A DNA stretch of 64,000 nt, from the NCBI RefSeq assembly GCF_025961835.1, contig NZ_JAOQOK010000001.1, positions 558,001-622,000 of the forward strand. The letters run 5' to 3'. The DNA is from Sphingobium sp. B2D3C (GTDB taxonomy: Bacteria; Pseudomonadota; Alphaproteobacteria; Sphingomonadales; Sphingomonadaceae). The notes under the pieces are model-generated. The model saw only the letters and a list, made by a program, of their open reading frames with translations, was not told the origin of the DNA and did not search any database. Made by a program: the position numbers and the translations under genes. Shown here one piece after another: positions 1 through 9,378 of the stretch (position 1 is the first letter of the stretch; the number at the start of each line of letters is the position of its first letter).

Positions 1-828
1 CAGCACGAAGGGACCGTAGCGGGTCCGGATCAGCCGGCTGACCTTGAGGCCGAGATGTTCGAGCACGCGCCGCACTTCGCGGTTCTTGCCTTCGGTCAGG
101 GTCATTTCGATCCACTGATTGCGCCCGGTCCGTCGCTCCAGATTGGCGTCGATGCGACCATAGCGCATCCCCTCAATCTCGACGCCCTCGATCAGTTCTT
201 CAAGCTGGGCCTGGCTGATCTCCCCGAACGCGCGCGCGCGATAGGTGCGCTCGACACCGGTGGAGGGCAATTCCAGCTGCCGCTTCAGCTCGCCATCGGT
301 GGTGAGCAGCAGCAGGCCTTCAGTGTTCAGATCGAGCCGGCCCACGGGCATCACGCGCGGTAGGTCGGCGGGCAGGCGATCATAAATGGTCGGTCGCCCG
401 GCCGGGTCCTTGGCGGTGGTGAGCAGGCCGGCCGGCTTGTGGAAAAGGAACATGCGGGCCGGTGCGGGTTCCTTCACCGCCACACCATCCACCGTCACGC
501 CGCGCAGCGACTTGAGCAAGGTTGCGGGCGTTTCCACCAGCGTGCCGTTCAGCGCCACGCGCCCTTCTGCGATCATCCGCTCGACATCCCGGCGGGAGGC
601 GACGCCCGCGCGGGCCATCAGCTTGGCGATGCGCTCGCCCTCGCGCGCCGTGCCATCATCGGCGGCCTGGCGCACTTGCGGCGTGACGCGGCCTGCGCCC
701 CGGCGCGCTCTGGGCGGCTGGGCTCGACGATCGGTTGCGCCGGCTGCAGGGCGCTGGGGACGGCGAGGTCCGGAAGGTCCACGAGTGTTCGACAAAATCT
801 GTGTCCGTTTTTGGGGCGGCTGTGTCAT
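1..828 (-). CDS. rluB: Pseudouridine synthase, RsuA/RluB family (3' end cut by window)
   Basis: Isomerises a specific uridine in rRNA to pseudouridine. The frame starts at an ATG at 828 and is open to base 1, giving 276 codons without a stop, so the C-terminus lies outside the window. The first ~60 residues are basic and Pro/Arg-rich, probably a disordered RNA-binding extension. An S4 RNA-binding domain follows (about residues 62-105, motif RIAKLMARAGVASRRDVE). The catalytic motif GRLDLNTEG places the nucleophile at Asp166, and KNREVRR lies in the C-terminal part. The family is clear; the choice of RluB over RsuA/RluE follows from the long extended form and is less certain. It is divergent from the receiver gene at 929. 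Confidence 0.88.
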   Translation of the reverse strand, partial: MTQPPQKRTQILSNTRGPSGPRRPQRPAAGATDRRAQPPRARRGAGRVTPQVRQAADDGTAREGERIAKLMARAGVASRRDVERMIAEGRVALNGTLVETPATLLKSLRGVTVDGVAVKEPAPARMFLFHKPAGLLTTAKDPAGRPTIYDRLPADLPRVMPVGRLDLNTEGLLLLTTDGELKRQLELPSTGVERTYRARAFGEISQAQLEELIEGVEIEGMRYGRIDANLERRTGRNQWIEMTLTEGKNREVRRVLEHLGLKVSRLIRTRYGPFVL

Positions 829-928
829 CGCTGCACTGGCGAATCGCAGCCGCGCGACCTAGCGTTTTTGTGCGCCGGGATCGATCCGTTTTCGGTCTGC
901 GGTTTGGCGCAACGGGAATGAGGCGGCA

Positions 929-1366
929 ATGTTTTTCTCGAAGGAGACGCAGCGAATACGCCGCATCCTGATTGTCGAGGATGAGCCGCTGCTCGCGTTC
1001 GATGAAGAACATACCCTCCAGACGGCCGGCTATGAGGTGGTCGCGACGGTCGATCGCTTCCGGGAAGCGACGGCGATCATCCTCGAACAGGGCGCGGTCG
1101 ATCTGGTGGTGACCGATGTTCGGCTTGCCGGTGTCCGCTCGGGCGTCGAGTTGGCCCGCCATGCCCGCGAACTCGGCATCGCCGTGCTGTTCGCGACGGC
1201 CACCTGCCCGGAGGAAGCGCGCGATCAGGACATTGCGCTCGGGTGCCTCTCCAAGCCGTTTCTGCCGCGCGATCTTATCCGTGCCATTGGCGTGTGCGAG
1301 CGGGTGATCGGTGGGCGCTCGCCCGGCCGGCTGCCGGCGGGGCTGAAGCTCTTCAAGCGCAACTGA
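929..1366 (+). CDS. Stand-alone response-regulator receiver (CheY-like)
   Basis: 145 aa, a single receiver domain with no output domain. The acidic pair E17/D18, phospho-acceptor D63 in VVTDVRL, T90 and K109 in SKPF are all present, so it should accept phosphate. The last ~20 residues are basic (GRLPAGLKLFKRN). No histidine kinase is adjacent, so its partner is unknown. Stand-alone receivers of this kind in alphaproteobacteria usually act in phosphorelays or by protein contact, which is family knowledge rather than something shown here. The start ATG follows a gaggcgg ribosome-binding sequence. The 100 bases shared with the divergent pseudouridine synthase must hold both promoters. Confidence 0.8.
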   Translation: MFFSKETQRIRRILIVEDEPLLAFDEEHTLQTAGYEVVATVDRFREATAIILEQGAVDLVVTDVRLAGVRSGVELARHARELGIAVLFATATCPEEARDQDIALGCLSKPFLPRDLIRAIGVCERVIGGRSPGRLPAGLKLFKRN

Positions 1367-1458
1367 GGGCTGCGCTGGCGCGCCGGCAAAAACGATGCTT
1401 TGAATTCCGGCGTAGCGCTCTAAGACTGCGGGTTCAGGCCCAAGCAGTCGGAGTGTGC

Positions 1459-2817
1459 ATGTCGCAGACCCTCATATTCGCCGTGATTGTCGGTGCAGTC
1501 GTGGCGAGCGGCTTCTTCGTTCCGAGCTTCCGCCCCTATTTGCGGCCCATGCCGTTCGTTGCGTTTCTGCTCGGCATATCGAGCGGTTTTCCGCTGACGC
1601 TGCTGCTGGCTACAATGACCTTCTGGCTCTCCAAGGTCGGCATCGACAAGTCCACGATCGGCTTCGCTATCGGCCTGACGACCCCCTACACGCTCAAATT
1701 CCTGTGGGCGCCTCTTGTCGACAAGGTCCCACTGCCTGTGCTCACCCGCCTGTTCGGGCAGCGGCGCGCGTGGCTGTTCTTCATTCAGGCGCTGCTGTTT
1801 GGCGCGATCTGGCAACTGGGCGCCAGCGATCCGGCGACCGATCTCGCGCGCTTTGCCCTCTGGGCCATTGCCGTCGCCTTCCTCTCCGCCACGCAGGATA
1901 TCGTGATCGATGCCTATCGCATCGAAATCCTGAGCGAGCAGGAATTGCCGCACGGTACGGCGATGAACCAGTTCGGCTATCGCACCGGTAACCTGCTGGC
2001 CGGCGCCGGGACGATCTTCCTCGCTTCCACGGAAGGCGCCGGGCTGGGTTGGGCCGTCGCCTATGGCATCACTGCCTTCTGCGTGCTCCCGGCTGCCATT
2101 GGCGCGCTGCTAGCGGGGCCGGGGCGCTATGTGGAGCACCGCGCGGTGCGCGAAGGGCTGGCGATGGGCGACTGGCTCAAGGAGACCATCGTCAATCCGT
2201 TTCGTGAGTTCCTCTCCCGCCACGGCGCCTTCCTCGTCCTGGGCTTCGTGCTGATCTACAAGATCGGCGATGCCATGGGGCAGGTGATGCTGGCGCCGAT
2301 GATCGTCGAGCTGGGCTTTACCGATACCGAATATGTCACCGTCAACAAGTTCGTCGGCTTTGCCGCGCTGATTGCCGGGTCGGCGCTGGGCGCGCCGTTC
2401 ATCGCCCGGCTGGGCATGGGGCGTGCTTTGTTCGTCTCCGGTGCGATGATGATGCTCTCCAACCTGCTGTTCTGCGCGCTCGCCGTGGCCGGACATTCGA
2501 CGCCGATGCTCGCGCTGGCGGTGGGGACGGAGAATTTCACCAGCGGCATCGGCCTGACGGTGTTCGTCACCTACCTGTCCGGCCTGTCGAGCCTCGCCTA
2601 TACCGCGACGCAGTTTGCCTTGCTCTCATCCTTCGCCGCAGTCGGCCGGACATGGCTCTCGACGCCCTCGGGCTATCTCGCCGAGGGGCTGGGCTGGGTC
2701 GGTTTCTGGGCATTCACCGTCGTGGCCGCCATTCCGGGCATGATCCTGCTCTGGATCATGTGGACGAAAGGCTTCGTGGTGGAGTCCGTGCGACAGCCCA
2801 GCACGCAGGACGATTAG
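1459..2817 (+). CDS. AmpG-like major facilitator superfamily permease
   Basis: 452 aa with about 12 hydrophobic segments. The motif SATQDIVIDAYRIE and the preceding FLWAPLVDK are characteristic of the AmpG (muropeptide permease) branch of the MFS, which imports anhydromuropeptides from the periplasm for cell-wall recycling. The ATG at 1459 is chosen because a cggag sequence lies 7 bases upstream and translation from there begins directly with the first membrane helix; an in-frame upstream ATG at 1243 would overlap the receiver gene by 124 bases and add a basic, non-membrane stretch. Substrate is inferred from family only; some AmpG-like sphingomonad proteins may carry other solutes. Confidence 0.8.
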   Translation: MSQTLIFAVIVGAVVASGFFVPSFRPYLRPMPFVAFLLGISSGFPLTLLLATMTFWLSKVGIDKSTIGFAIGLTTPYTLKFLWAPLVDKVPLPVLTRLFGQRRAWLFFIQALLFGAIWQLGASDPATDLARFALWAIAVAFLSATQDIVIDAYRIEILSEQELPHGTAMNQFGYRTGNLLAGAGTIFLASTEGAGLGWAVAYGITAFCVLPAAIGALLAGPGRYVEHRAVREGLAMGDWLKETIVNPFREFLSRHGAFLVLGFVLIYKIGDAMGQVMLAPMIVELGFTDTEYVTVNKFVGFAALIAGSALGAPFIARLGMGRALFVSGAMMMLSNLLFCALAVAGHSTPMLALAVGTENFTSGIGLTVFVTYLSGLSSLAYTATQFALLSSFAAVGRTWLSTPSGYLAEGLGWVGFWAFTVVAAIPGMILLWIMWTKGFVVESVRQPSTQDD

Positions 2818-2826
2818 CGACGCGCC

Positions 2827-4164
2827 TCAGACCGGCGGCTGGTTGTTGGCGACCAGCACCTGCCCGGCCAGATAGAGCGTGCCCGCCATCATGACCGTGC
2901 GTCGCGGTCCGGCGGCGACATCCGTCAGCGCCTCCTGGATCGTGCTGAAGCTGCGGTGCGGCACCTCCCACGCGCGGGCAACCTGCGCGAAGACCTCCGG
3001 CCCGTGATGCTCATGGCCGGGCACCGGCAGCGAGCGGATCGAGCGGATCAAGGGGCGGAGCGGCTTGAGGAAGCCGGCGACGTCCTTGTTCGAGAGCATG
3101 CCGATGATCAGGTCGATGCCCTCATCGGCCAGATGGCTTTCCGTCAGCGCGTCGGCCAGCGCCTTGCCGGCATCGGGATTATGCCCGCCATCGAGCATCA
3201 GCATCCGCCCGGGCAGCATCGCGTTGAGCGGACCGCCTTCCAGACGCTGCATGCGCGCGGGCCAGTGCGCCCAGAGCGGCGCGGCGCGCAGCGCAGCCTC
3301 GGGCAGCGGCACCGCCTGCTGGTGGCGGAGCATCGCAATGGCGAGGCCCATGTTGGATATCTGATGAGCGCCGTGGAGGCGGGGCATCGGCAATTCGATC
3401 CGCCCGGCTTCGTCGCGATAATGCAACTGGCCCTGATATTCGGCGATGTCCCAGCTCCGCCCGCGCGGCAGATGCGCGGCACCGGCCTTGTCAGCCACGC
3501 GCGCGATCGTGGCGTTCATCGCTGGGCGATAATGCTGGGTGACCAATGGCGCCCCGGCCTTGGCGATGCCGGCCTTCTCAAAGGCGATGCGGCTCAGCGG
3601 GTCTTCCGGCACGTCATGGTCCGGCGCGAGGAGGAAGCTCTCATGGTCGATCGCCAGCGAGGCGATGCCGCAGGCGACCGGGGACTGGATGACGTTCGTT
3701 GCGTCCAGCCGTCCGCCCAGACCCACCTCGATTACGCAGGCATCCGCCGGCACCGTCGCGAACAGCATGAAAGCTGCGGCGGTGGTGATCTCGAAGAAGC
3801 TGGCGTTCAGATCGCCACCAATATCGAGAACCTGCTCCAGCGCGCGGGCCAGCGTGTCATCGTCGATCAACGTGCCGGCAAGGCGGATGCGCTCGTTGAA
3901 CCGCACGAGATGGGGAGAAGTGAAGACATGGACGCTCTTGCCGTCGGCTTCCAGCGCTGCGCGCAGATAGGCGCAGGTCGATCCCTTGCCGTTGGTGCCG
4001 GCGACATGGAAGACCGGCGGCATCTCCAGATGCGGGTTGCCCAGCCGGCGGACGAGTTCGCTGATGCGTTCCAGCCCCAGCACGTCGCGGCCGGGAGAAA
4101 GCGCCATCAGGCGATCGAGTTGCGCCTGCACGGCAGGGTGATCGGAAACGGCGTGGTCAGCCAT
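2827..4164 (-). CDS. folC: Folylpolyglutamate synthase / dihydrofolate synthase
   Basis: 445 aa, usual length for bacterial FolC. It joins dihydropteroate to glutamate and extends the glutamate tail of folates in the cytosol. The ATP-binding loop AGTNGKGST is at residues 55-63, followed by the family motif VFTSPHLVRFNERIR. DGGHNPDA in the C-terminal domain is the second FolC signature. It is the last gene of the minus-strand trpB-trpA-accD-folC run, 110 bases after accD, an arrangement common in alphaproteobacteria. It converges on the AmpG-like gene, with only nine bases between the stops. Confidence 0.96.
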   Translation of the reverse strand: MADHAVSDHPAVQAQLDRLMALSPGRDVLGLERISELVRRLGNPHLEMPPVFHVAGTNGKGSTCAYLRAALEADGKSVHVFTSPHLVRFNERIRLAGTLIDDDTLARALEQVLDIGGDLNASFFEITTAAAFMLFATVPADACVIEVGLGGRLDATNVIQSPVACGIASLAIDHESFLLAPDHDVPEDPLSRIAFEKAGIAKAGAPLVTQHYRPAMNATIARVADKAGAAHLPRGRSWDIAEYQGQLHYRDEAGRIELPMPRLHGAHQISNMGLAIAMLRHQQAVPLPEAALRAAPLWAHWPARMQRLEGGPLNAMLPGRMLMLDGGHNPDAGKALADALTESHLADEGIDLIIGMLSNKDVAGFLKPLRPLIRSIRSLPVPGHEHHGPEVFAQVARAWEVPHRSFSTIQEALTDVAAGPRRTVMMAGTLYLAGQVLVANNQPPV

Positions 4165-4274
4165 CGCAAGGCCTCTGGGTCAGGTGCCGCCCGGCCTGCT
4201 TGCCGGGAGACTCGGCCTGCTGCGCAGGTCGGCGAGTCCTCAAGCAGGCGCGGACGGGACGGTAATCGGTGGTT

Positions 4275-5129
4275 TTATGCCGCTTGCTTCGTCGTCAGAT
4301 AGCCGATCGTCTTGGCCAGCGTCGCCTTCATTTCCTTGCGATGCGTCACCATGTCAATCATGCCGTGCGCGAGCAGATATTCGGCCCGCTGGAAGCCCTC
4401 GGGCAGCTTCTCGCGGATGGTGTTCTCGATCACGCGGGCACCTGCGAAGGCGATCAGCGCATTGGGCTCGGCAATCTGCACGTCACCCAGCATTGCATAG
4501 CTGGCGGTCACGCCCCCGGTGGTCGGATCGGTCAGCACCACGATGTAGGGCAGGCCCGCCGCGCGCAGTTGCTGCACGGCGACGGTGGCGCGGGGCATCT
4601 GCATCAGCGAAAGGATGCCCTCCTGCATCCGCGCGCCACCAGCGGCGGTAAAGATCACATAAGGGCAGGACTGGCGCACGGCTTCCTGCACGCCCGCGAC
4701 GAAGGCCGCGCCAACCGCCGTGCCCATCGAGCCGCCCATGAAGGCAAAGTTTTGCACGCCGACAACGACAGGCTGGCCATCGATCCGGCCGGAGGCATTG
4801 ATCAGCGCATCCTGGTCGCCGGTCTGCGCGCGAGCGGCCTTCAAGCGATCGGTGTAACGCTTGGAATCGCGGAACTTGAGCGGGTCTTCCTTGACCACCG
4901 GTGCGGGCAGGATGTGCATCGTGCCGTCGTCGAAGATGTGCGCGAAGCGGGTGTGCGGGCCGATCCGGCCATGATGGTCGCAGCGCGGGCACACCGAGAG
5001 ATTCTCGTCCCATTCCTTCTGGAAGATCATCTGGCCGCAGCTCGTGCATTTGTGCCAGAGATTGTCCGGTGTCTCGGCCTTCTTGGCGATGAAGGGCAGG
5101 GCATTGCGAACGCGGTTCAGCCAGCTCAT
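4275..5129 (-). CDS. accD: Acetyl-CoA carboxylase carboxyltransferase subunit beta
   Basis: 284 aa. Together with AccA it transfers the carboxyl group from biotin to acetyl-CoA to make malonyl-CoA, the first step of fatty acid synthesis. The N-terminal zinc ribbon has C28, C31, C47 and C50 (CTSCGQ and CPRCDHH). GGARMQEG and the [17 protein letters not shown] segment are typical of the crotonase-like carboxyltransferase core. Its ATG overlaps the trpA stop codon (ATGA), so the two are probably translationally coupled. AccA is not in the window. Confidence 0.97.
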   Translation of the reverse strand: MSWLNRVRNALPFIAKKAETPDNLWHKCTSCGQMIFQKEWDENLSVCPRCDHHGRIGPHTRFAHIFDDGTMHILPAPVVKEDPLKFRDSKRYTDRLKAARAQTGDQDALINASGRIDGQPVVVGVQNFAFMGGSMGTAVGAAFVAGVQEAVRQSCPYVIFTAAGGARMQEGILSLMQMPRATVAVQQLRAAGLPYIVVLTDPTTGGVTASYAMLGDVQIAEPNALIAFAGARVIENTIREKLPEGFQRAEYLLAHGMIDMVTHRKEMKATLAKTIGYLTTKQAA

Positions 5130-5935
5130 GCGGCTTTCTCCTTCTGATTGAGCGCGGCGCGCAGGGTCGCCACGAAGTCTCGAACCGGGCCAGCAGCCTG
5201 GGCGCCGTGCTTGCCGACCAGCTCGACGATGGCCGAGCCGACGACGACCCCTTCAGCCACCGCGCCGATGGCGGCGGCCTGCTCGGGCGTGCGTACGCCG
5301 AAGCCGACGGCGACGGGCAGATCGGTTGCGGCCTTGAGTTTGGCGACAGCGGACTCGATGCTGGTCTGCGCGGCCTGTTGAAGACCCGTGATCCCGGCGA
5401 CGGACACATAATAGAGGAAGCCCGAGGCCCCCTCCAGCACAGCCGGCAGACGCGCGGCGTCCGTGGTCGGCGTCGCAAGGCGGATCAGCGAGACGCCAGC
5501 GCCGCGCAGCGCCGGGCCAAGCTCGGCATCTTCCTCGGGCGGAATGTCGACGCAAATCACGCCATCGACGGCCGCCTTGGCGCATTCGGCGGCGAACCAG
5601 TCGGCGCCGCGCACGGTCATCGGGTTGGCATAGCCCATCAACACCAGAGGCGTCTCCGGATGGCGGGCGCGGAAGGCGGCGGCGATCTCGAATATCTTCG
5701 CCGTGCTGATCCCCGCCGCCAGCGCGCGCAGATTGGCGGACTGAATGGCCTGCCCGTCCGCCATGGGATCAGTGAACGGCATCCCCAGCTCGATCACATC
5801 CGCGCCGCCCGCGACCAGCGCATCGAGCACAGAGGCCGTGTCAGCAGGCGTCGGATCGCCGCCGGTGACGAAGGTGACGAGTGCGGCGCGCCCTTCTGAG
5901 CGGGTGCGGGCGAAGGTGGAGGTGAGGCGGTTCAT
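5126..5935 (-). CDS. trpA: Tryptophan synthase alpha subunit
   Basis: 269 aa. Cleaves indole-3-glycerol phosphate to indole and glyceraldehyde 3-phosphate; indole is channelled to TrpB. The catalytic acids fall at the canonical positions, E49 (DVIELGMPF) and D60 (DPMADG). The phosphate-binding GFGVRTPEQ motif is present near residue 210. The start overlaps the trpB stop by four bases and the stop overlaps the accD start, so the three are one operon. Confidence 0.98.
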   Translation of the reverse strand: MNRLTSTFARTRSEGRAALVTFVTGGDPTPADTASVLDALVAGGADVIELGMPFTDPMADGQAIQSANLRALAAGISTAKIFEIAAAFRARHPETPLVLMGYANPMTVRGADWFAAECAKAAVDGVICVDIPPEEDAELGPALRGAGVSLIRLATPTTDAARLPAVLEGASGFLYYVSVAGITGLQQAAQTSIESAVAKLKAATDLPVAVGFGVRTPEQAAAIGAVAEGVVVGSAIVELVGKHGAQAAGPVRDFVATLRAALNQKEKAA

Positions 5936-7188
5936 ATCTTCGCTCCCAGTGCCTGGGCGACGGTGAAGATGTCCTTGTCGCCGCGGCCGGAGACGTTGAC
6001 GACGATCAGCTTGTCCTGCGGCATCGCCGTAGCCTCCGCCTCCAGCGCCGCGAGAGCGTGGGCGCTTTCGAGGGCGGGGATGATGCCTTCCTGCTGCGAG
6101 CAGAGCTGGAACGCGTCCAGAGCCTGCACATCGGTCACCGGCACGTAGCGTACGCGGCCGCTCTCGTGCAACCAGCTATGCTCGGGGCCGATGCCGGGAT
6201 AATCGAGGCCCGCCGAGATCGAATGGGCTTCGGTGATCTGGCCGTTCTCGTCCTGCAGCAAATAGGTCTTGTTGCCATGGAGGATGCCGGGCTTGCCGCC
6301 GGTGAGGCTGGCGGCGTGCTTGTCCGTATCGATGCCGTGGCCCGCTGCCTCGGTGCCGACCATCGCCACATCGGGATCGTCCAGGAACGGGTGGAACATC
6401 CCGATGGCATTGGAGCCACCGCCGACGGCCGCGATCAGCAGATCGGGCAGGCGCCCTTCGGCGGCGAGCATCTGCTCGCGCGTTTCCTTGCCGATCACGC
6501 TCTGGAAGTCGCGCACCAGCTCCGGATAGGGGTGCGGCCCAGCGGCGGTGCCGATGATGTAGAAGGTGTTCTCTACCGTCGCCACCCAATCGCGCAGGGC
6601 CTCGTTCATCGCATCCTTGAGGCTTTGCGAGCCGCTGGTGACCGGGCGCACTTCCGCGCCGAGCAGCTTCATGCGGAAGACGTTGGGCTGCTGCCGCTCG
6701 ATGTCCTTGGCGCCCATGAAGATGGTACAGGGCAGGCCGAAGCGGGCGCAGACGGTGGCCGTCGCCACGCCATGCTGGCCGGCGCCGGTCTCGGCGATGA
6801 TCCGCGTCTTGCCCATCCGGATCGCGAGCAGAATCTGGCCGATGCAATTGTTGATCTTGTGCGCGCCGGTGTGATTAAGCTCCTCGCGCTTGAAATAGAT
6901 CTTGGCGCCGAAACCGGGCTTGGCGCGCTCGCGATAATAAGCGGTCAGCCGTTCCGCGAAGTAGAGCGGTGAGGGGCGGCCGACATAATGCGTCATCAGG
7001 CCATTGAACTCGGCTTCGAAAGCCGGGTCTTCCTTGGCGGCGCGATACTCGCGCTCCAGGTCGAGGATGAGCGGCATCAGCGTCTCGGCCACATAACGGC
7101 CGCCGAACTGGCCGAAATGGCCGCGCTCGTCGGGCAGGGCGCGCAAGGAATTGGGGCGGGAATTGGGGAGGGTGGTTGCAGCAGTCAC
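5932..7188 (-). CDS. trpB: Tryptophan synthase beta subunit
   Basis: 418 aa, PLP-dependent; condenses indole with serine to make tryptophan. The PLP lysine is K111 in [12 protein letters not shown] and the phosphate-binding loop is GGGSNAIG. The start codon is GTG at 7188, in the context GTGACTGCTGC, with a weak gagag upstream. It is separated by 216 bases from the protease gene at 7405, so an internal promoter upstream of trpB is possible. The overlapping trpB-trpA pair keeps subunits in equal amounts. Confidence 0.98.
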   Translation of the reverse strand: MTAATTLPNSRPNSLRALPDERGHFGQFGGRYVAETLMPLILDLEREYRAAKEDPAFEAEFNGLMTHYVGRPSPLYFAERLTAYYRERAKPGFGAKIYFKREELNHTGAHKINNCIGQILLAIRMGKTRIIAETGAGQHGVATATVCARFGLPCTIFMGAKDIERQQPNVFRMKLLGAEVRPVTSGSQSLKDAMNEALRDWVATVENTFYIIGTAAGPHPYPELVRDFQSVIGKETREQMLAAEGRLPDLLIAAVGGGSNAIGMFHPFLDDPDVAMVGTEAAGHGIDTDKHAASLTGGKPGILHGNKTYLLQDENGQITEAHSISAGLDYPGIGPEHSWLHESGRVRYVPVTDVQALDAFQLCSQQEGIIPALESAHALAALEAEATAMPQDKLIVVNVSGRGDKDIFTVAQALGAKI

Positions 7189-7404
7189 TGTGCGTCTCTC
7201 TTGGTCACTGGGGTCGGGTCGCGTCGAAAGGGTCGAGCGATCAGCGCCATCGTGTCCCGATGCATCTGGCTATGGCAGGCAGTGTCATCATTCCCAACCG
7301 CTTTGCAGAAGGTCGCGGCCTTGTCCACCGCATTGACGCATTCGGCGGCTGGCCTTTGGGGCAGTCCGGCGAGCGGCGCCCGCTTTGCCCTCGGTCCTGA
7401 TCCA
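7189..7404. other. Intergenic region between protease gene and trpB
   Basis: 216 bases with no convincing ORF or RNA. It would be the leader of trpB on the minus strand. I looked for a Trp-rich leader peptide followed by alternative hairpins (classical trp attenuation) and did not find one. Confidence 0.4.
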
Positions 7405-8016
7405 TCAGGCCGGCGGGGCGGGCACGAGGATCAGGGTTCGCTCCTCCACGCGCCAGGAGGCCAGTTGTGAGAGAAAGTTCATGCCGAGCACGTCCATGTC
7501 ACCCAGCGCGGGGGATATCACGACCTTGAGATTTTGGGCGGTTAGCGGGCCGATCCCGAGGCGCTCGACGGTGCCCGTTTCCGCCTGCACTGTTCCGTTC
7601 GCTGTCTGGAGCACGACCGGCAGCAGGCTGGCCCCGCGGGGCACGCCTGCCAGGTCTGCCGTCCCCGTGGACAGCGCTGTGACGGTGGCGCCGCTATCGA
7701 TGAGCATCCGCCGGTCGATGCCGTTGATTTGCGCCGTCGCCCAGAAATGGCCATCGGGCGACATCCGGATGCGCACCTCGTCGCCAACGACCTGCTGAGA
7801 GTCGATCCCGAGGCGGCTGCTGAAGCGGGACAGGGACGGGTCGAATGGTGCCTGCTGAAACAGGACGAACAGGGCAAATGCCAGCAAGGCGAACGAAAAC
7901 AGGGCGCGCAGAGCCCGTCCCACATAGGGGATTTTGAAGATCAGAATGAGGATCAGCGCCGCACCGCCCGCGTAGAGCGCAAGGTGAAGCCATTCGGGGT
8001 TGGTCGTCATCGGCAT
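7405..8016 (-). CDS. Membrane-anchored retropepsin-like aspartic protease
   Basis: 203 aa. Two hydrophobic segments occupy roughly residues 10-30 and 35-55, so the C-terminal domain is probably held at the inner membrane on the periplasmic side. The protease signature DSGATVT is at residues 107-113, following GHFWATAQINGI, which matches the single-domain clan AA (retropepsin-like) family found in alphaproteobacteria. These act as dimers because each chain supplies one Asp. An in-frame ATG two codons later is an equally possible start. It sits between trpF and trpB, with no metabolic link to tryptophan that I can see. Substrate unknown. Confidence 0.85.
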   Translation of the reverse strand: MPMTTNPEWLHLALYAGGAALILILIFKIPYVGRALRALFSFALLAFALFVLFQQAPFDPSLSRFSSRLGIDSQQVVGDEVRIRMSPDGHFWATAQINGIDRRMLIDSGATVTALSTGTADLAGVPRGASLLPVVLQTANGTVQAETGTVERLGIGPLTAQNLKVVISPALGDMDVLGMNFLSQLASWRVEERTLILVPAPPA

Positions 8017-8082
8017 GAAAGTTCAACCGCAATCACGTGCATTCGATCCCGGACAGCGTCCGCGAACCGCCAGGCGCCCCAA

Positions 8083-8739
8083 TCAGCCAGCCTGCGCCGC
8101 ACGGCAAAAGTCAGCGATCTTGGCCACATCCTTGACGCCCGGCGCGCTCTCGATGCCGGAAGAGACATCCACCAGCGGCGCACCAGTCAGGCGAATGGCA
8201 TCGGCGACATTCTCCGCATCCAGCCCGCCAGAGAGGCCCCAGGGCAGCGGCGGGCGATGGCCGGCGAGCAGCCGCCAGTCAAAGCGCAGGCCCATGCCGC
8301 CGGGCAGAGCCGCGCCATCCGGTGTCTTGGCATCGTAGAGCAGGAAGTCTGCCGCGCCCGCATAAGCCACACCAGTGGCGAGATCGGCGGCGGTCTTTAC
8401 GGAGATGACTTTCCAGACCTCCAGCCCGGTGCGCTGGCGGATGGCCGCAGCCCGCTCAGGGGTCTCGCGGCCATGCAGCTGGGCAATCTCCATGCCGCCG
8501 GCAGCGACGAGCGTATCGATCAGATCATCGCTCGGATCGACGAGAACGCCCACCCGCTTCACATGGGCCGGCACCCGCGCGGCGATGAGGCTCACCCGAT
8601 CGGGCGCGAGATAACGCGGGCTGGGCGGGAAATAATTGAGGCCGACATGGCTCGCGCCGCCACGCACGGCCGCATCGATAGCCTCGGCGGTCTTCACCCC
8701 GCAAATCTTGATGGCGACCTTGGGCATGAACAATGGCAT
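8083..8739 (-). CDS. trpF: Phosphoribosylanthranilate isomerase
   Basis: 218 aa. Amadori rearrangement of N-(5-phosphoribosyl)anthranilate in tryptophan synthesis. The catalytic cysteine is in the N-terminal IKICGVK motif (C13 from this start), and the general acid is in FLLYDAKTP. The phosphate-binding GLSGGLDAENV and SSGIESAPGVKD segments close the barrel. The start could instead be the ATG four codons downstream (8727); neither has a strong Shine-Dalgarno sequence. The gene order trpF-protease-trpB-trpA-accD is typical of sphingomonads. Confidence 0.96.
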   Translation of the reverse strand: MPLFMPKVAIKICGVKTAEAIDAAVRGGASHVGLNYFPPSPRYLAPDRVSLIAARVPAHVKRVGVLVDPSDDLIDTLVAAGGMEIAQLHGRETPERAAAIRQRTGLEVWKVISVKTAADLATGVAYAGAADFLLYDAKTPDGAALPGGMGLRFDWRLLAGHRPPLPWGLSGGLDAENVADAIRLTGAPLVDVSSGIESAPGVKDVAKIADFCRAAQAG

Positions 8740-8823
8740 CCGATTGGGTGTCGCCGGCGTTCGCAGCCGGTCCGCGCGCTAGGTAGGGGAGGATTGCTGT
8801 CAGCGCAACGAGGCGGAACGGCC

Positions 8824-9378
8824 TCAGCGGATCATCGCCCCGCCGAGCAGCGTGAGCAGCTTTACGTCCACTGCATAGCCTTCCTCGCGGCGAGCTGTGA
8901 TCCAGTCGGCGAAGCCGGCGAGCGGGACGCGGTGGACGCGGATGTCCTCGCCGGGAACGCCGCCGCCATCGCCCACTTTCTCAAGGTCGAAGGCGCGGAA
9001 GAGCGTGAAGCTTTCCGAGACCATGCCCGGCGAGCTCCAATATTCGCCCAGATCCTCCATGCGGCCTGCGCGATAGCCGGTTTCTTCCTCCAGCTCGCGC
9101 GCGGCCGCGAGGCCGGGCTCTTCGCCAGCCGACTCGTCGCCCACCAGCCCGGCGGGCAGTTCGATGCAGCGCCGCCCGAGGGGGACGCGAAACTGGTCGA
9201 CCAGCAGAATATGGCGCCCGTCCGCGCCTTCATCGATGGCGATGATGACGGCGGCCCGGATGCCGCGGGCGCGCGAGACATATTCCCAGCGACCACGTCG
9301 CTTGGCGGTGATGAACCGGCCCTCCCACATGGTTTCCTCGGGGAAGCGGAACTCCTCTTCAGGGGTGGTGTCGCTCAC
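8824..9378 (-). CDS. Nudix hydrolase (ADP-ribose pyrophosphatase type)
   Basis: 184 aa. A full Nudix box is present: G, five residues, E, seven residues, then REL-EEETGY, all correctly spaced within the GDESAGEEPG to EEETGY stretch. This binds Mg and cleaves nucleoside diphosphates linked to another group. The upstream VDQFRVPLGRRCIELPAG and downstream YWSSPGMVSE resemble the ADP-ribose pyrophosphatase subfamily (SSPG helps substrate selection), so ADP-ribose or a similar sugar nucleotide is the likely substrate. The GTG start overlaps the TPM-domain stop (GTGA), making it the last gene of the lemA cluster. The 84 bases before trpF contain no clear terminator. Confidence 0.88.
   Translation of the reverse strand: MSDTTPEEEFRFPEETMWEGRFITAKRRGRWEYVSRARGIRAAVIIAIDEGADGRHILLVDQFRVPLGRRCIELPAGLVGDESAGEEPGLAAARELEEETGYRAGRMEDLGEYWSSPGMVSESFTLFRAFDLEKVGDGGGVPGEDIRVHRVPLAGFADWITARREEGYAVDVKLLTLLGGAMIR

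Noticed and set aside
7189..7404. Tryptophan attenuator
   Set aside because: No Trp-codon run and no mutually exclusive hairpins followed by a T-tract were found.
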